Part shown: piece after piece, positions 37,557-49,762 of the stretch | How the letters are laid out: each line of letters begins with the position of its first letter | Position numbering within the stretch: the first letter of the stretch is position 1 | Assembly: GCA_016648135.1 (NCBI GenBank) | Contig: JADDOH010002016.1 | Coordinates: 1-64,000 of the forward strand | DNA length: 64,000 bases | Reading direction: 5' to 3' | DNA from: Agrypnia vestita | Lineage: Eukaryota > Arthropoda > Insecta > Trichoptera > Phryganeidae | The notes under the pieces: model-generated | What the model was told of the DNA's origin: nothing | The model's database searches: none | What the model saw: only the letters and a program-made list of their open reading frames with translations | Position numbers and translations under genes: made by a program

Positions 37557-39836
37557 CTTTTAAAATATCATTATCAAGCAGGTTTTAGAACTCAAAAAAA
37601 ATTATCCCAGTCCCGAAATTAGAAAACATTTACAAAAAAAATCTATTATACAAATAATTAAAGATAACATTTATACAAAATTTGAAATAAACATTCCTAA
37701 GATCTTTACATAATCTGAAAATACCAAAATGTAACACCAAACAATATCAATAAAATTATATATATTTATGAATAAAGAATTTCAATAGCTTCCCTACAGA
37801 AATCAACAAAATAACTGAGATCAAATAAATAAATAAAAAGTTAAATGAACACTACAAATAACACAATTAAATATCAAATATTGTTTTAAAACGCAATACG
37901 AAAATTTAATACAAAATAAGTAATAATGTAAAAGTGTAAGTCTCTGCACAAGTGTTAGTCTCTTTTTGGATAGGCACAGGAAATAAAATTTACCTATTAA
38001 TTATAGTTCATAGACTAGAATAAAATAAAATGTAATAAACTGTAAGTTATATTTTTTAAAAATTAAAAATAATAATTTATACGCGTAAGGAAAACTTGAA
38101 CATGCATTCTTTATCTATTGTTTATACTCCATTTCACCTACATTTCTTAATCACCGGAGTGTGAAGATTTAATTATTTCTTCTTCTTCTTCTTGAGGGTC
38201 ATTCCTTGTCCTCCGTTGATCCCTATTCTGCGTCAAGTTTTTTTTATTTCTCGTTGTTTTTCTTTGAGGTCATTTTTTTCTTCTTCCTTTTATCACTGTG
38301 GTCATAAAAGGCTGTGCCAAAGGAAATAAACCAAATATTTCTGTATCCTGTCTATCCGTTCATTCCGAGCTTCTCAGTAAATCAGACATAATTTCTCGGG
38401 TCTTTTATTACTCCCATCAATTGTGGGGTACGACCGGTGATATGTTTTTAAATTCTTAATGTTAATTTCGCCGCCGTACGTGTGTGTGGAAATATCTTGG
38501 AAATGAAAATTAACACACTTCCCGTCATCCAATCGAACTGAAATTTTGTACATCGACTCAACGTCGGTTATTGTGGTTGTTGACCTTGTCGACCGAGAGT
38601 TCGATTCCAAAAAATTCAAGTTCCCCAGACGGGCGCAGTCCTCCGACGTCTTTGGGAAATACATTCATCGCGGGACGTCTCTCCTCCTCAGAATTGTTTA
38701 AAGTAACGTGATAATTTAAATAATTTATCCCATAAGAACAAAGATTTCATTATAAATTCTTTATATGTAAGAAAAAGACCTGTATGCAGAATTTTCCATT
38801 TGATGTCATTCAAACTTCTTCTCTGTATAGGATGGATGCTTCTAGGAACGAATAATTTTCACCTATACTGCTTTATCATAATGACGTCATCCAAGTGCGG
38901 TTATTCAGGAACCCAGCCATTCGAGCGTCGTTCTTAGCATCTTGGAGAAAAAAATGAATATTGTTTGAAAATAATTCCAGATTTGGTGTAAAATAAATAT
39001 GTTTTACTTATTACTTGCGAAAAAAATATAGAAAAAAAATAAAAAACGCCAAAAGATAGGAAAGTAAAAACTCTAGGTACCTACCTACAATCGTGAATTT
39101 TAGATGGAGAATAGAACTACCCCTCGCGGAGCAGCGGCCGAAACTGTGAAAACCGAATGAAAGCAAATTTAATTCTAAAGTGCATTACTTCGGAACGTTT
39201 ATGATAGCGGCACTCGTGTTCTATCGATTGCGATATTTACATGTAAAGTTAGCCGACGCGTTGCAGAGCAGCATACAAAAGTATAAAACTGCAAAAAAAC
39301 GCAATTGGGAACAAACAAACAACTGACGCGCGCTGTGTGTAGAAAGTTGTAGCACCTCGCTGCGATTTTTTTAACCGAATCATTAAAAAAACAGAAAATT
39401 TCGATTTCGGGTGGATGTCAAGAAAACTGGAGGGGTTAAAAAAATCGAAAAATAAGCAAAAGATGGCGCCTTTATTTTTGAATCTCATTCAAACTGTGCA
39501 AACAGTTACAGAAACATCGCGCTCGGCAAAAAGAGCCTAAAAATAAATTTTATTTTTGTCACGCCGTAAGAAAGAAACGGATGCAAAATTTCAACACACA
39601 AAAGAAAGACGGCCAGATATTGCACCTTTCATATTTTCGATTTTTTCTTAACGTTGCTTTAAGGATAGAAGAGCTGCTGCAGTTTGTATGGGAGATAGTC
39701 GACTTTCGCAGACCTGGCGCCTTCGGACATTCATCTTTTTCCAAAATTAATGGAATATTTGTTCAGAAAGCAGATAGATGATTGCGTCCACGAAAATGTC
39801 GATAACTGGTTAGAGGAACAGGCGGCAGACTTCTTT

Positions 39837-39951
39837 GTATCGTATACTATTGTAAGAATGAGTATGTTATTTTAGTCACCGTGACTTTAAATTACCAGAT
39901 TTTCTGCATTTGCTACATTTGAAATCAGTGTCTATTTATAATACGTCAATG
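39837..39951 (+). repeat. Dispersed repeat D2, copy 1
   Basis: GTATACTATTGTAAGAATGA, GTATGTTATTTTAGTCACCG, TGACTTTAAATTACCAGATT and TATAATACGTCAAT. The same blocks appear in order at 55208-55391, where an extra segment is present in the middle. Confidence 0.7.
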
Positions 39952-40559
39952 GGTACATACCTAAAATCGTAATTCAATAAACAGTTCTAATTTTCAATTC
40001 AATGGCCAATCATTCGTCAGCTTTTGAATTGAGCTTCTTTATGATTGGTAGGTACTCGATTCAAGATGGTCGTCAATACATTATTTACATTACTGGAACA
40101 CTAATTTCGAGTGAATCAATTTTTGACAGTTTAATGGATGCGCGCGCATTTCGTGGTCTCTCATTCCCGCATCTATGCCGCTACCCTCTACATGCAGTTT
40201 CGTTACAATGCGCACGATGCGCGTGCGCAACTTTTATTATAATAAAAAAAATTATCCTCAATGCGCCGAAAGAAGATTCTTACTTTTCAAAAATTCTTAC
40301 TTTAAGAGTGGTCCTCTCGTACTGTAGTTATACAACTTTTGGGATATTTTTATAGATGATTCCGGAAACCTCGCGGTTACATTTCTTGATCGATAAATCG
40401 CGATGCGACGCAATCTTATCGCACATCACTTTAGCGTGCAATAAAATCATTTCAGTAATGTTGGTGCTCTCTGCATGCCGCGTGATGACGCAACTCATCA
40501 TTAGTTTCTTCCATTATTTAGTAGACAAGCTCGGCGTTTACAAAAGTGATTACCCGCTC

Positions 40560-40740
40560 CGCTAGAAAATGTCGACTCATCGCCCTTGTTTGTTGGTGAC
40601 TGTAATAATAGAATTATGCGGGGCCGGCCGCGACTTGGGACCCGCTCGCCGCTTCCCTCGGCATCGCCAATTGGAAATCAATTACTTGACCAGGGCCGGC
40701 TGACTCGGCCCGAAGCAACACTAACATTTTCACTAGTAAA
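40560..40740. promoter_or_regulatory. GC-rich block in the host intron (second)
   Basis: GGGGCCGGCCGCGACTTGGG and GGGCCGGCTGACTCGGCCCG in 180 bp. No supported exon. Confidence 0.2.
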
Positions 40741-41684
40741 GCGTGATGCTTTCAATTTAATTCAATATATGTAATTAAAAATATTTGTTACCGGCTTTTT
40801 ACTACCCAACTTCGCCCGAAATGTTAATTCTTGTGCCAATTTCATATTCGCTTACTCTTCACTGAAAATCACCGAAAAAAATGAATCGTGCAAAAAAAGC
40901 CAAAACAAAGCGGTGGATATTAATGATTTTTTTTTCTAAAGCTTTCTAGCTGAAAAATTGAAAAGAAGGGAGCAATCAGCATAGCATCTCGGCGCATCTT
41001 TGGATAATGAAATAAAAATTTGAAAGCATCAAAGCTGATAATGGGTGTTGAGAGTTGAAAATAGTTGCGACGATCTGGAAATACTAGACGGAATTGGTCA
41101 TGTAAATAAATATCCCGACCCCAGAGCCCATCGCTAAACAAACTCTCCATTTTATTTATTATGTTATCATCAATGTTTTCATTTGGATTTACTGTCGGTA
41201 GAAAAATGATATTTTGTTTTTTTTTTTACGATATGTATTAATTAATAGTTTTATTTTTAATTTAAAAAGCTTTACTAATGAAAAATTTGAGGCTATTCAT
41301 TGATAGCTACAATAAAATAGTCGATTTTTGTTTGTATTAGAAATACAAAAATTCAACAAATATTAGAAATATTTTAGAAGAATTATTTATTCCTTCAATT
41401 TTTTTCCGAGTTTTTCACAAATATCTTTAATTTTTAGGATGCGTTTCGATATGAATACGGCTTAAACCTTTGTCTCGCAACTCACCTCAGTTGTACCTAC
41501 AGAGTTATCGTGATGTGTTCAACTGCAACTAAAAAATAAACAACATAAATATACGATCTCATACTTATAGGCCTCATTTCCTCAAACAGCTACACAAGTT
41601 TTTTTACGTTTAAAAGCTCGCAGCATAGTATAACCGTACTCGAGTCAATTTTATTTTTGCAGGCTTAATTTTTATATTCATTTA

Positions 41685-42310
41685 GGCTCGGTTGCGCCAG
41701 CAGAAGTAAATTTGGTTCGAGTAACATTGACCCGAGTAACTTTTTTTACCCTCAGATCAGAGTAAACTCGATTTCGGGTTGCACAAACAGCTTTTTTACC
41801 GCTGTCAAACCAATCATAAGGCTAATAGGGTGCCAAGCGGAATAAACCTCAAATACCGCATTTGTCTATGGAATTTGATTTATTTCAGTTTTTCACCACT
41901 GGCAATACGTACTTTTGCGGTTCAAAACCAGTTCAAACAAACCACTTTATTCTATAAAACAAACCAAACAAACGTCAAACCATCGCTAAAATAACGCGAA
42001 ATTAAAAGATTCATTTTAATATTTACAAATTTCAATACGAAAATGACAGCGACAAAATTCAAATGACAAGTACCTATATGGATAAATGTCACATTTTCAA
42101 ATCAGCTGTGAGAGGACGGCCATTTTTTTTACCAACGTTTTTACCTTTACCCATCTATCTTGGAGAGTAAAAAAAAGTTACTCAGATGTATGTACTTCGG
42201 CGAGTTAAATATTTTTACCATAGATGGCGCAACCCGTTTTAGTAAAAAACGTTACTCATGTAACTTTTTTACTAAAACTTTACCTTTACTTTAGATGGCG
42301 CAACCGGGCC
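41685..42310. mobile_element. Harbinger-type MITE (626 bp) in the host intron
   Basis: Terminal repeats GGCTCGGTTGCGCCA and TGGCGCAACCGGGCC differ at one position. TTA occurs on both sides (41682-41684 and 42311-42313). Inside, AGATGGCGCAACC and GTTACTC/GTAACTTTTTTAC motifs recur near the ends. No transposase is encoded. Its termini differ from those of the Harbinger element at 20 kb, so the two are different families. Confidence 0.78.
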
Positions 42311-42319
42311 TTAGTAGTA

Positions 42320-42720
42320 CACGGATTTGCGCCTTCTCGAGCCGGCTCTGCTCGCGACCGGAATACACAAATAATCCGTAAATCCTCCGCTAAGTAATTC
42401 GCCGACTTGCATCATCACTCGCCTTTTGAATTCAAAATCCAGCAGCGGTAGGTATTCGCGCGACTCGGCCGGCACAGTTACCTGCGCCGCGTATGCCCAT
42501 CTCCCGCGCAACGTATGCACGTTGAAAAACGCAAAAAGCGTGAAAATTGTACAAATCATTCGTCAGGCAATGTGCCGAGTTTTTGTTCGCGGCGAAGTTT
42601 ATGATATATTATTTCATAACTGGGTCGACAGAATCTGCGGAAAATTGATTGAAGTTTTTTCGGCCGTCTCATTTGACGAACACGACAGTATTTCAAAGGA
42701 ATCTTTTAATCTGTCGTGAG
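42320..42720. promoter_or_regulatory. GC-rich block in the host intron
   Basis: About 400 bp directly right of the Harbinger MITE, with frames open on both strands (for example SRDSAGTVTCAAYAHLPRN) but no splice-site support or motif. Could be an intronic regulatory element or an unrecognised alternative exon. Confidence 0.25.
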
Positions 42721-43032
42721 GAAATTTTATGGACGCCTCGTGACTTTAAACAATTTATAAATCACACATTGAGATGTAAAAAAAAAAACAATATTTTTTT
42801 CATTTTATAATTATTTTGCGTAACATAACTGATTTTTTGTGACGTTTTTGTATTCATGGTCTAGTAGCATTCTTTTTTTTAAACTATCAGTTATTCAGAA
42901 TATTTTGAGTGTGTTCCAATTCTTCAAGAACAAAATACTGGATTTTATCCTCAGAGGAAACATCATTAATCAAGATTTATTAAAGATGTCTCAAAATGTG
43001 GTAGTCAGTAATCAATTGGTGAACGTTACATC

Positions 43033-43082
43033 GTATAAAGTGATCACTTAAGCCAGCCGTACGATATGTTGTAAGCCCCATA
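43033..43082 (-). repeat. Dispersed repeat D1, minus copy
   Basis: ATAAAGTGATCACTTAAGCC, then GTTGTAAGCCCC. Inverse orientation to 7203-7257. Confidence 0.6.
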
Positions 43083-44098
43083 GGCACCCAAAAAAGACTA
43101 ACGTGCCTACTTTCCTGTATTAGTTTCGTATCTATGAATCATCTATAATCATATACTGACTGTTAGTTATGTTGAATTTTAAATTAAACTTTATACAATT
43201 CTAAAATTTTTAAATATGCGTTACTTCTCTATAAGATAAAAATCTTGCATTTAGCGAATGAGATCGGTTTACATTCTGGGCATTATTTTAAATTTGAAAA
43301 TAAACTTACTAATCATGCAACAATTTAGTGCATAATATTTTCAAAGGAATACGTATTATGTTACATAATTAGTTATATTTTACTACATGTAACCAATCAT
43401 GATAAATCTAATTATTTCCCCGTTACTACGAAACTTAATAAAAATAATTTATGTTGACGTGCGCCATCTTCCACTTAAATTGAGAAATATATCAATACAC
43501 CCTTTGCACCATGGACACAAACCAAAACAAGTATAGCGCCATCTATCTTATGGTTGTTAACGTACATTAGCGTGTTGTATCTCCACTACCGTTATAATAT
43601 TTTGGAATTTATTTAAACTAGATTAATAAAAATACTTTTTGTTTAGGTTAGCCATTCCGGTCAATGAACTTACTGTTTACGTTAGTCCCTCGGTTGGAGG
43701 ATTTCATATGAAGACAAAGAGATGAATCTTTACCCTTTAACCTGTTTAGCCCTTTAGGTCAATGAACTCATTATATTGTTTATATTAACACCATAAAAAT
43801 CTCTTCGAAAAAAAAGAATGTTTATATTAATTTGGGAACAAAGGAAATAGAGTATAAATAGTATGAAGGGGTCTATGATGCATCACTGTGTTTCTGATTT
43901 TAAATTATGTTATCCTGTATAAATTATCCTGGATAAAAACATTTTTGAAATTACCTATTTAAAAAAATATATTTAAAGTAAACGTCGTTCAATTTTTAAC
44001 TACTGCGCTCAATGTAGTATCGATATATCGGCGTTTCTTAAACAGAGGACATTTATATGTGTTAAATTAAAAGGGATATTTTATACGAACCATATATT

Positions 44099-44217
44099 TC
44101 ACTGAGAAGCGAATCTCGTCGTTTTGCTGAAGTCTTATCCAGCGTCACCAGGAGAGTGTCCTATCACAACGGAGGTGTAGGCCTACACCTCCACTGTGAC
44201 AGGACCTTAATTGTTTT
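44099..44217 (-). repeat. Hammerhead-like repeat with internal palindrome, host intron
   Basis: On the minus strand CTGGTGAC-GCTG-GATAAGACTT-CAGC-AAAAC-GACGAG (44115-44152) has the order of a hammerhead core with a four-base-pair stem II. Both CTGGTGA and AAAAC deviate by one base from consensus. Next to it lies the perfect palindrome GGAGGTGTAGG-CCTACACCTCC (44171-44192) inside a longer imperfect one. CTGAGAAGC-AATCTCGT is shared with 60718-60740. Confidence 0.5.
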
Positions 44218-44435
44218 TTTTTTAATTCAATTTTAAATCCTCCGCTGGACACCCTGTGCTAAGGGTAAAGACAGTAGAAAGGGTAGTGTGATTACAACAC
44301 ACAATATGCAAAACAGATTTTGTAATCACAATGTAACACACCTTTTACCAATATGGCAACACGAAAAATTATCTTGATCTTATAAAATATCTACTTCGAT
44401 TAAAAAATTGAAGACACATTTTTTCACCATTCCAG

Positions 44436-44662
44436 GTCCGCATAAAGCGCAAGCGCTACTCCGGCTCCTCATCCCCGCGTACCGAAGGCGGGCGGAGACG
44501 TAGCAACCAGCTGACCCGCTCGCTGGAGCGCATCCACCGCCAGCGACGGGCAGAGTGCGGGGCAGGCTCTACCGGCTCCCAGCACCAACACAGGCAAAGG
44601 AAGAATAAGAACAAGCCCATGACGGAGGCTGACGTCATAAGAACTTACACAGGATTGGACAG
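44436..44662 (+). CDS. Internal coding exon B of the same unrecognised protein (basic region)
   Basis: A 227-bp exon with acceptor TTCCAG and donor GTTTGG, entering in phase 0 and leaving after two bases of a codon. It encodes 75 residues: a basic start (VRIKRKRYSGSSSPR), an Arg/Gln-rich middle (LTRSLERIHRQRR, then HQHRQRKNKNK) and an ordered-looking end (MTEADVIRTYTGLD). The basic clusters could be nuclear-localisation or membrane/nucleic-acid-binding signals; that is inference. The split codon AG|G (Arg) is completed by exon C. GC content is far above the surrounding intron. A TGA or TAG on the opposite strand is not informative here. The family is not recognised. Confidence 0.75.
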
Positions 44663-45809
44663 GTTTGGAAAAAATATTTTTATTTCATTACCATAATCAG
44701 GAATTAAACCAGTAATGTTTCTTTAAATATCTGCAATACAGAAAATTTCATGTTTTAGCTACTAAATGTTTGCATAATAAAAGCGTAAGCATAAAGCAGA
44801 TCCTACTAAAAATAATTACTTTTGAATTTATTCTGATGTAAAATTGACACATTTTGTGTTAACCGTGTAAAAAATACCATTTGTAGTATGACAAAAATAT
44901 ATATGTATGTATATCACACATTAATTTCTCAGTGAAAAATATGATAAATATATGTAGGAATATAATTAATAATTACGTCTTTCTGTTTTGTTAATTAAAC
45001 GAAGGAGAAGTTTCAGGTTGAGATAAGGAAAAGGTAAGAAGTTTTTGAATGGGGCTTGATGAATGCATTATATTGTGAGAAAATAATGAACAAATTAAAC
45101 TATCTAACGAGCTAACCATCGCGACGTTTCTCTAGGCAGAGGATAGAATGCCACATTATTCTATCCTGATATATCCATTTTGTTTCAACTACATTCGTGC
45201 ATCATCTCAAACACGCTCTTCGATTATTGAAATTTTTAACAGGGCCTTGCTCCAATATTTGGCTAATCTGATGCCAGGTCTTTCGCGGATACCCTTTGAA
45301 TATTATATTTATCCTTTTTTTCATTGTATTCTCAGTCAAAATGCTTTAAAAAACTAATTTCTTAAGAAAACAGAAGTTGACAACATGACTATTTTTCTAT
45401 CACATTGCAATATAATTTTTTTAGATACAAAAGAGTTATTTTATGATATAAGTTGAGATGAAAATATGAAGCAAATATATTCAAGTAGTAAAGAAAAGGA
45501 TGGACTGGTTAATAGTGATCAAACAGTGAATAAAGTGAATGACGTAACATTGTAAGACATGTAAGTATGCAGAAGACGTGTAGGTATTAGATACATTACA
45601 TACATATATTTAAATGAACTTTGCATGTCTTTAATTTCAAGTGCCAATTATCCCAAATTACTGAATACATAACAGCCTTGGAGTTGATGGATCGGTGTGC
45701 ACTTTGTACAAAATAATTTATTTCTGTTTGTACTGTACAATAATCTACTAGATCTGTACATTCATTAATTATTTATTTATGACCCACTCCAACATATGAA
45801 CTATTCCAG
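44663..45809 (+). other. Intron between exons B and C (about 1.15 kb)
   Basis: Bounded by GTTTGG and TTCCAG. It contains one degenerate minus-strand LINE 3' fragment (45112-45310) and otherwise AT-rich sequence without recognisable features. Confidence 0.65.
45112..45310 (-). mobile_element. Degenerate RTE-type LINE 3' end in host intron
   Basis: The reverse complement aligns with 13370-13570: CGCGAAAGACCTGGCA, AAGGCCCTGTTAAAA, GATAGAATAATGTGGCATTC and CTCTGCCTA in the same order. It lies in the intron between exons B and C, opposite to the gene's strand. No open frame of length remains. Confidence 0.7.
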
Positions 45810-45960
45810 GACAATTGCGGAACAGTTCATCGCGGCCTGCGATGAAAGTAGACACAGCCAAGTGGGCTCACCGGACCACACGGTGTCGGGGAATCCCGGC
45901 AAGTCTGACTCTTCGGGCTTTGACACAGCCAGCAGCGGTAGACATAGCAACAAGTACTGA
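45810..45960 (+). CDS. Terminal coding exon C with stop codon
   Basis: A 151-bp exon after the acceptor TATTCCAG. Its first base completes the Arg codon begun in exon B, giving the continuous motif GLDRTIAEQFIAACDES across the junction. It continues with a Ser/Gly/Asp-rich tail (SDSSGFDTASSGRHSNKY) and ends at TGA (45958-45960). The three exons together give 175 C-terminal residues. In-frame joining across two introns and codon bias that stops exactly at the TGA support a real last exon. The acidic/Ser-rich tail is the kind of segment found at the C-terminus of scaffold or cytoplasmic-tail proteins, but no PDZ-binding or other named motif is clear. Function unknown. Confidence 0.75.
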
Positions 45961-47400
45961 TTATTTACAGTTTCCACACAACCAGTGCCTATTATCTTTA
46001 TACTTAACATAAGTCATCAGTCAAAACAAAAATCTCCATAAGTCAATATATTTACAACACTTTGTGAAGTTTCAATTCTGATTTTGATTCAAGTATTCAA
46101 TAATTTGAAAATATTATTTTCTTTGTTTACTATTATCATAGAAGACTCATCACAACTGAAAGAATGTACATGACTTCAATGAATAATATGATAAACATTT
46201 ATATGAATAATGACTTTGTGTGTTAATAAAACTATTAATTAATTATTCACAAAAAATTATTAAGACAAGTAAAATAATCATGAATTAATTCATTTTAAGA
46301 ACAATACATATCTCTGAAAGTGATTGAAAAATTATGAGATGACTTGAAAAATTCAAGAAACGAGTTATAAGTGTATTAGGTACATTTTGTAGTGTGAGGA
46401 TACCTGAAGCCATTGCATTAGAATAGTTATATGTTTAAATATATTCCTTAGTAGGTAATTGAGGCACACAAAATATTGATATCATCAAGGAAACTCATCA
46501 CAATTAATTATTACATCTTGCATGCAGTTTTTCAATTTAAGTGAATTCACTGACTTCATCGAGGCTGGATTTATTTTTGAAAGGATCCTGGGCTAATACA
46601 TATTAGGAGCCCTAAAAAAACTCCTTGCTTTATAATTTAAAAAATTATTATTTCATCAACTTTAAAATTTATAGCATTTCACACAACATTAATAATCGAC
46701 CAAGTGAACTTGATATATTTTGACTGAGGTGTAAATAATTTTTAATATGTGTGGAATTCACCTAGGCAATTGCTTGTAGGAATAAATTTTTTTCATGGAT
46801 TACATTAAGTTATTTTTCAGGCTGCCAATTCGAGGTCCTTGGACAGTCCTTAAGTAAATCCAGCCATGGTCATCACCATTACCCTAAGTTATAAATATGT
46901 AAATAATTCAAATATATAATTATATTTAGAATTTAATTATTAAGAAATATTTAACAATCATAAACATAAATAGTGTATTACCTCTCATAGGCATCATAGT
47001 ATCATCTTTTTCACATCAATTTTTCTCTCTTCATCATAGACATTTTGTAGCTTGTCTCCTTTCCTTTCATCTATGTGGTGTGGAGAGATTTGGGAGGTGT
47101 TCTTTAATGCACCATGATACTATTTGGAGGACTCATGGTGCATAATAGTAGGTATAATGTATGATCTTCTTAAGTAAAAATGGTCCCACATCATTTCTTC
47201 ATATTATATTTTGTCTTGTTTGCTCTTAATTAAATAAAAATACACATGTACAAACAATATCTTGTTTAACTAATTTTTAGTGTTGTTCAGGTCAAACTTA
47301 TAAATTTGATACGTGTAGTATTTTGTGACCAAGGACACAATTCAAATAAATATGTAAGATGTAAAATTTTCTTATAATCAAATGGTAAAATAAACGAAAT
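45961..47400 (+). other. Probable 3' untranslated region; end uncertain
   Basis: AT-rich non-coding sequence directly after the stop codon of exon C. Candidate poly(A) signals AATAAA occur at 46225-46230 and again near 47233, 47346 and 47390, so the transcript end cannot be fixed from sequence. Unlike most of the window, the stretch 45961-48580 shows no recognisable transposon, which fits transcribed 3' UTR plus downstream flank. Confidence 0.4.
46225..46230 (+). terminator. Candidate poly(A) signal AATAAA
   Basis: First AATAAA after the stop of exon C, 265 bp downstream. Several others follow within 1.2 kb, so use of this one is not established. Confidence 0.25.
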
Positions 47401-48595
47401 GTTTCAGAATGAAAAAGTACATAATGTCAATTTTTTAAACTCTATAAGAATATAAACATGATTAATATTTTGAATGAATTTTAGACAATGTGCTAAATAT
47501 TGTAGATATGTAAAATGAATAATATTATTGTCAGTTTAATAATTTACTTTGTGTTTTTTCCAATTATAAAGATATGAGTACATTGTATATTATGATTATT
47601 TTTATATGTACATTATAAAATATGGAAAAAGTATTTTGTTTTATTTTCCTCCGTCTTCCCTATCTAATCTCCTTCATAGGTAAAATTATATGACAATCCT
47701 TTTAATAATTAAATACATAGAATAATTAATGCTAACTCTTTTGACGACCAGAAGATTCTTTAACAGTTTTTGTCACACAATTGCTTGTAAATTTTTAGGT
47801 AATTTAATAACTAGGTACCCAAGTAATAATGAGTAAAAAAAGGTTTGAAAATAATATATGAAATAAATGTTCATTTCGAAGTGAGCCAAGCATGGGCTGT
47901 ACATTTAATAAGAAAATTGTCTATAAAGTAGCATTACACATGTGTAGGTGTTAGAGTATACAAGATCACAAAAAATATGGGTACATAGTTATTACTCAAT
48001 GACTATGTCATCATGACAACCTTCAAATCTCTGCTTTCTATTATCAGCGGGAAAGAGACACTTCATATCGTAAGATGTTTTGCATCGCTCACCGCTATTA
48101 TCTAGTGAGCGGTCATTGAACTATTTTGATGCTGCAGGAAGCATCCTATCACCATTCTTAATTTACAGTGCATATTGGCAATATTCAGTCAGTAAGACGT
48201 GTTCACTGGTGGATCAAAAGCCGAGCACAAATTATAAAGCTATATTTTTTTTATTAAAATTAACTAAAATTGTGTTGATTTCCACCAAAAGAAAGAGCAA
48301 GAAGCAAAGGATGGCTAAAGATCTTGAGATAAAAAGGAGATTATCAACTTTTGGGATGCTGGAAAGAAAATGAATGCGATGGCCTGCATATAGGCCTTAT
48401 GGTGCACTCAGGCGTATTCAAGTATAATACAAAGTTAATTTACTGACCAATTTTCTTTGTAACCAAACTGATGGAATAGAACCTGGTTGTTAAATTAGAT
48501 ATAGTAATTGAACTATTAAATATTTATTTCAAACGATAATCAAAATAATTCCAATTCGTGTCTATATAAAGCACTTCTGTAGAATCTGACTTCAT
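47401..48595. other. No supported gene; downstream flank
   Basis: AT-rich. A 97-codon frame at 48080-48373 contains a Lys-rich end but no known motif or codon bias, so it is not called. Confidence 0.45.
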
Positions 48596-48648
48596 ATATA
48601 TAAGTATATATATATAATATTATATATATATAATATATATATGTATTA
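48596..48648. repeat. (TA)n tract, left of mariner copy 2
   Basis: TA-rich microsatellite that continues after the mariner at 49766-49825. It was apparently the insertion target. Confidence 0.9.
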
Positions 48649-49762
48649 TTAGGTCCTTACATATGAAATTGGCGTTTAGTAGGGAGGAACATAAAGCCGA
48701 TTTTTTTTTATTATAATATATTTATTTAATCAAAGTATGTACCATTGCTATCTATGCACTTTTGCCATCTCATAGGTAGTTCATCGATCCCTTTACTAAA
48801 AAAAACCATTCGGACGGAAATCAATAAAATCTTTGAAGGCGGTTTTGACTGCCCCATCGGAGTTGAATTTTTTCCTTTGCAAGAAGTTATCCAAATTTCG
48901 AAAAAAATGGTAATCTGTTGGGGCAAGGTCCGGAGAGTACGGTGGATGTCTTAGACATTCCGATTGAAGCTCCTCTAATTTGGTAGCCGTCTGTTGTGCA
49001 GTGTGTGGTCTAGCGTTATCATGAAGCAGCAGTGGCCTAGAGCGATTAACCAGCCTCGGTTGTTTAGCAGCTTTCTTTTCTATCATGGTTTGCAGTTGCT
49101 GACAATAGACATCTGCCGTAATCGTCTGGCCAGATTTAAGTTTTAAAATCCCTTCATTATTGTGCCGGTTGAGTAATGCAACGCAGCAGTCAACGCGCGT
49201 TTGTTGATTTGCTTCACTCAATTCGTGAGGTACCCACCTTTCAAGCTTTTTCACCTTACCAATTTGCTTCAAGTGGATTAAAACAGTTTTATCACTAACA
49301 CCGCAGCCTGCAGCTAACTCGGATGTGGTTTGCGATGGATCCGCTTCCACAATAGCCTTCAATTCTTCATTATCAACTTTGGTCTCCGGCCGTCCACGGG
49401 GCTTGTTCTGCAGGTCGAAATTTCCAGAACGAAAACGTTGGAACTAAAAACGCACTGTGTTTTCTTTTGCGGCACCGTCGCCATACACATCATTAATCCT
49501 TCGAGCTGTTTCTGCAGCACTGGTGCCACGGTGGAACTCGTACTCGTAAATAAAGCGATATTTCAAGTTTTTCATTTTGTAAACTGAGTGACGCAAAGAA
49601 AAAAACAATTGAGGAAAAAACAAATGAATTATAATTTTCAAAACACAAATACATGAGTAATAGCTGTATAAATTTGGATTTGGAATTCCTAACCAAAGAG
49701 AAGATATTTGAAATCAAATTTGCCAGTACGGCAAAACGCCAATTTCATATGTACAGAGGACC

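Larger units (their letters stand above)
36535..44435 (+). other. Intron between exons A and B (about 7.9 kb)
   Basis: Bounded by GTAGGT and TTCCAG. It is AT-rich and holds short tandem duplications (37.1-37.6 kb), a dispersed repeat (39837-39951), GC-rich blocks at 40560-40740 and 42320-42720, a Harbinger-type MITE (41685-42310), a minus-strand copy of the 7.2-kb repeat (43033-43082) and a hammerhead-like repeat (44099-44217). I see no further exon I can support in it. Confidence 0.65.

Noticed and set aside
38170..38195. (CTT)n run looking like an array
   Set aside because: Simple microsatellite; no spacer-repeat structure, and CRISPR arrays are not expected in an insect nuclear genome.
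38374..38664. 96-codon minus-strand frame (contains KISVRLDDGKCVNFHFQD)
   Set aside because: Looks slightly protein-like but has no motif I can name, no splice or codon-bias support and no neighbouring transposon parts.
42426..42719. 97-codon frame in the intronic GC-rich block
   Set aside because: Not bounded by convincing splice sites in the right phase to join exons A and B; kept only as a GC-rich block.
44456..44638. Minus-strand 60-codon frame over exon B
   Set aside because: Shadow of the GC-rich exon on the plus strand.
48080..48373. 97-codon plus-strand frame after the host gene
   Set aside because: No known domain, AT-rich codon use like the surrounding non-coding DNA.
48745..48954. 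Plus-strand frames over mariner copy 2
   Set aside because: Antisense of the transposase C-terminal region.
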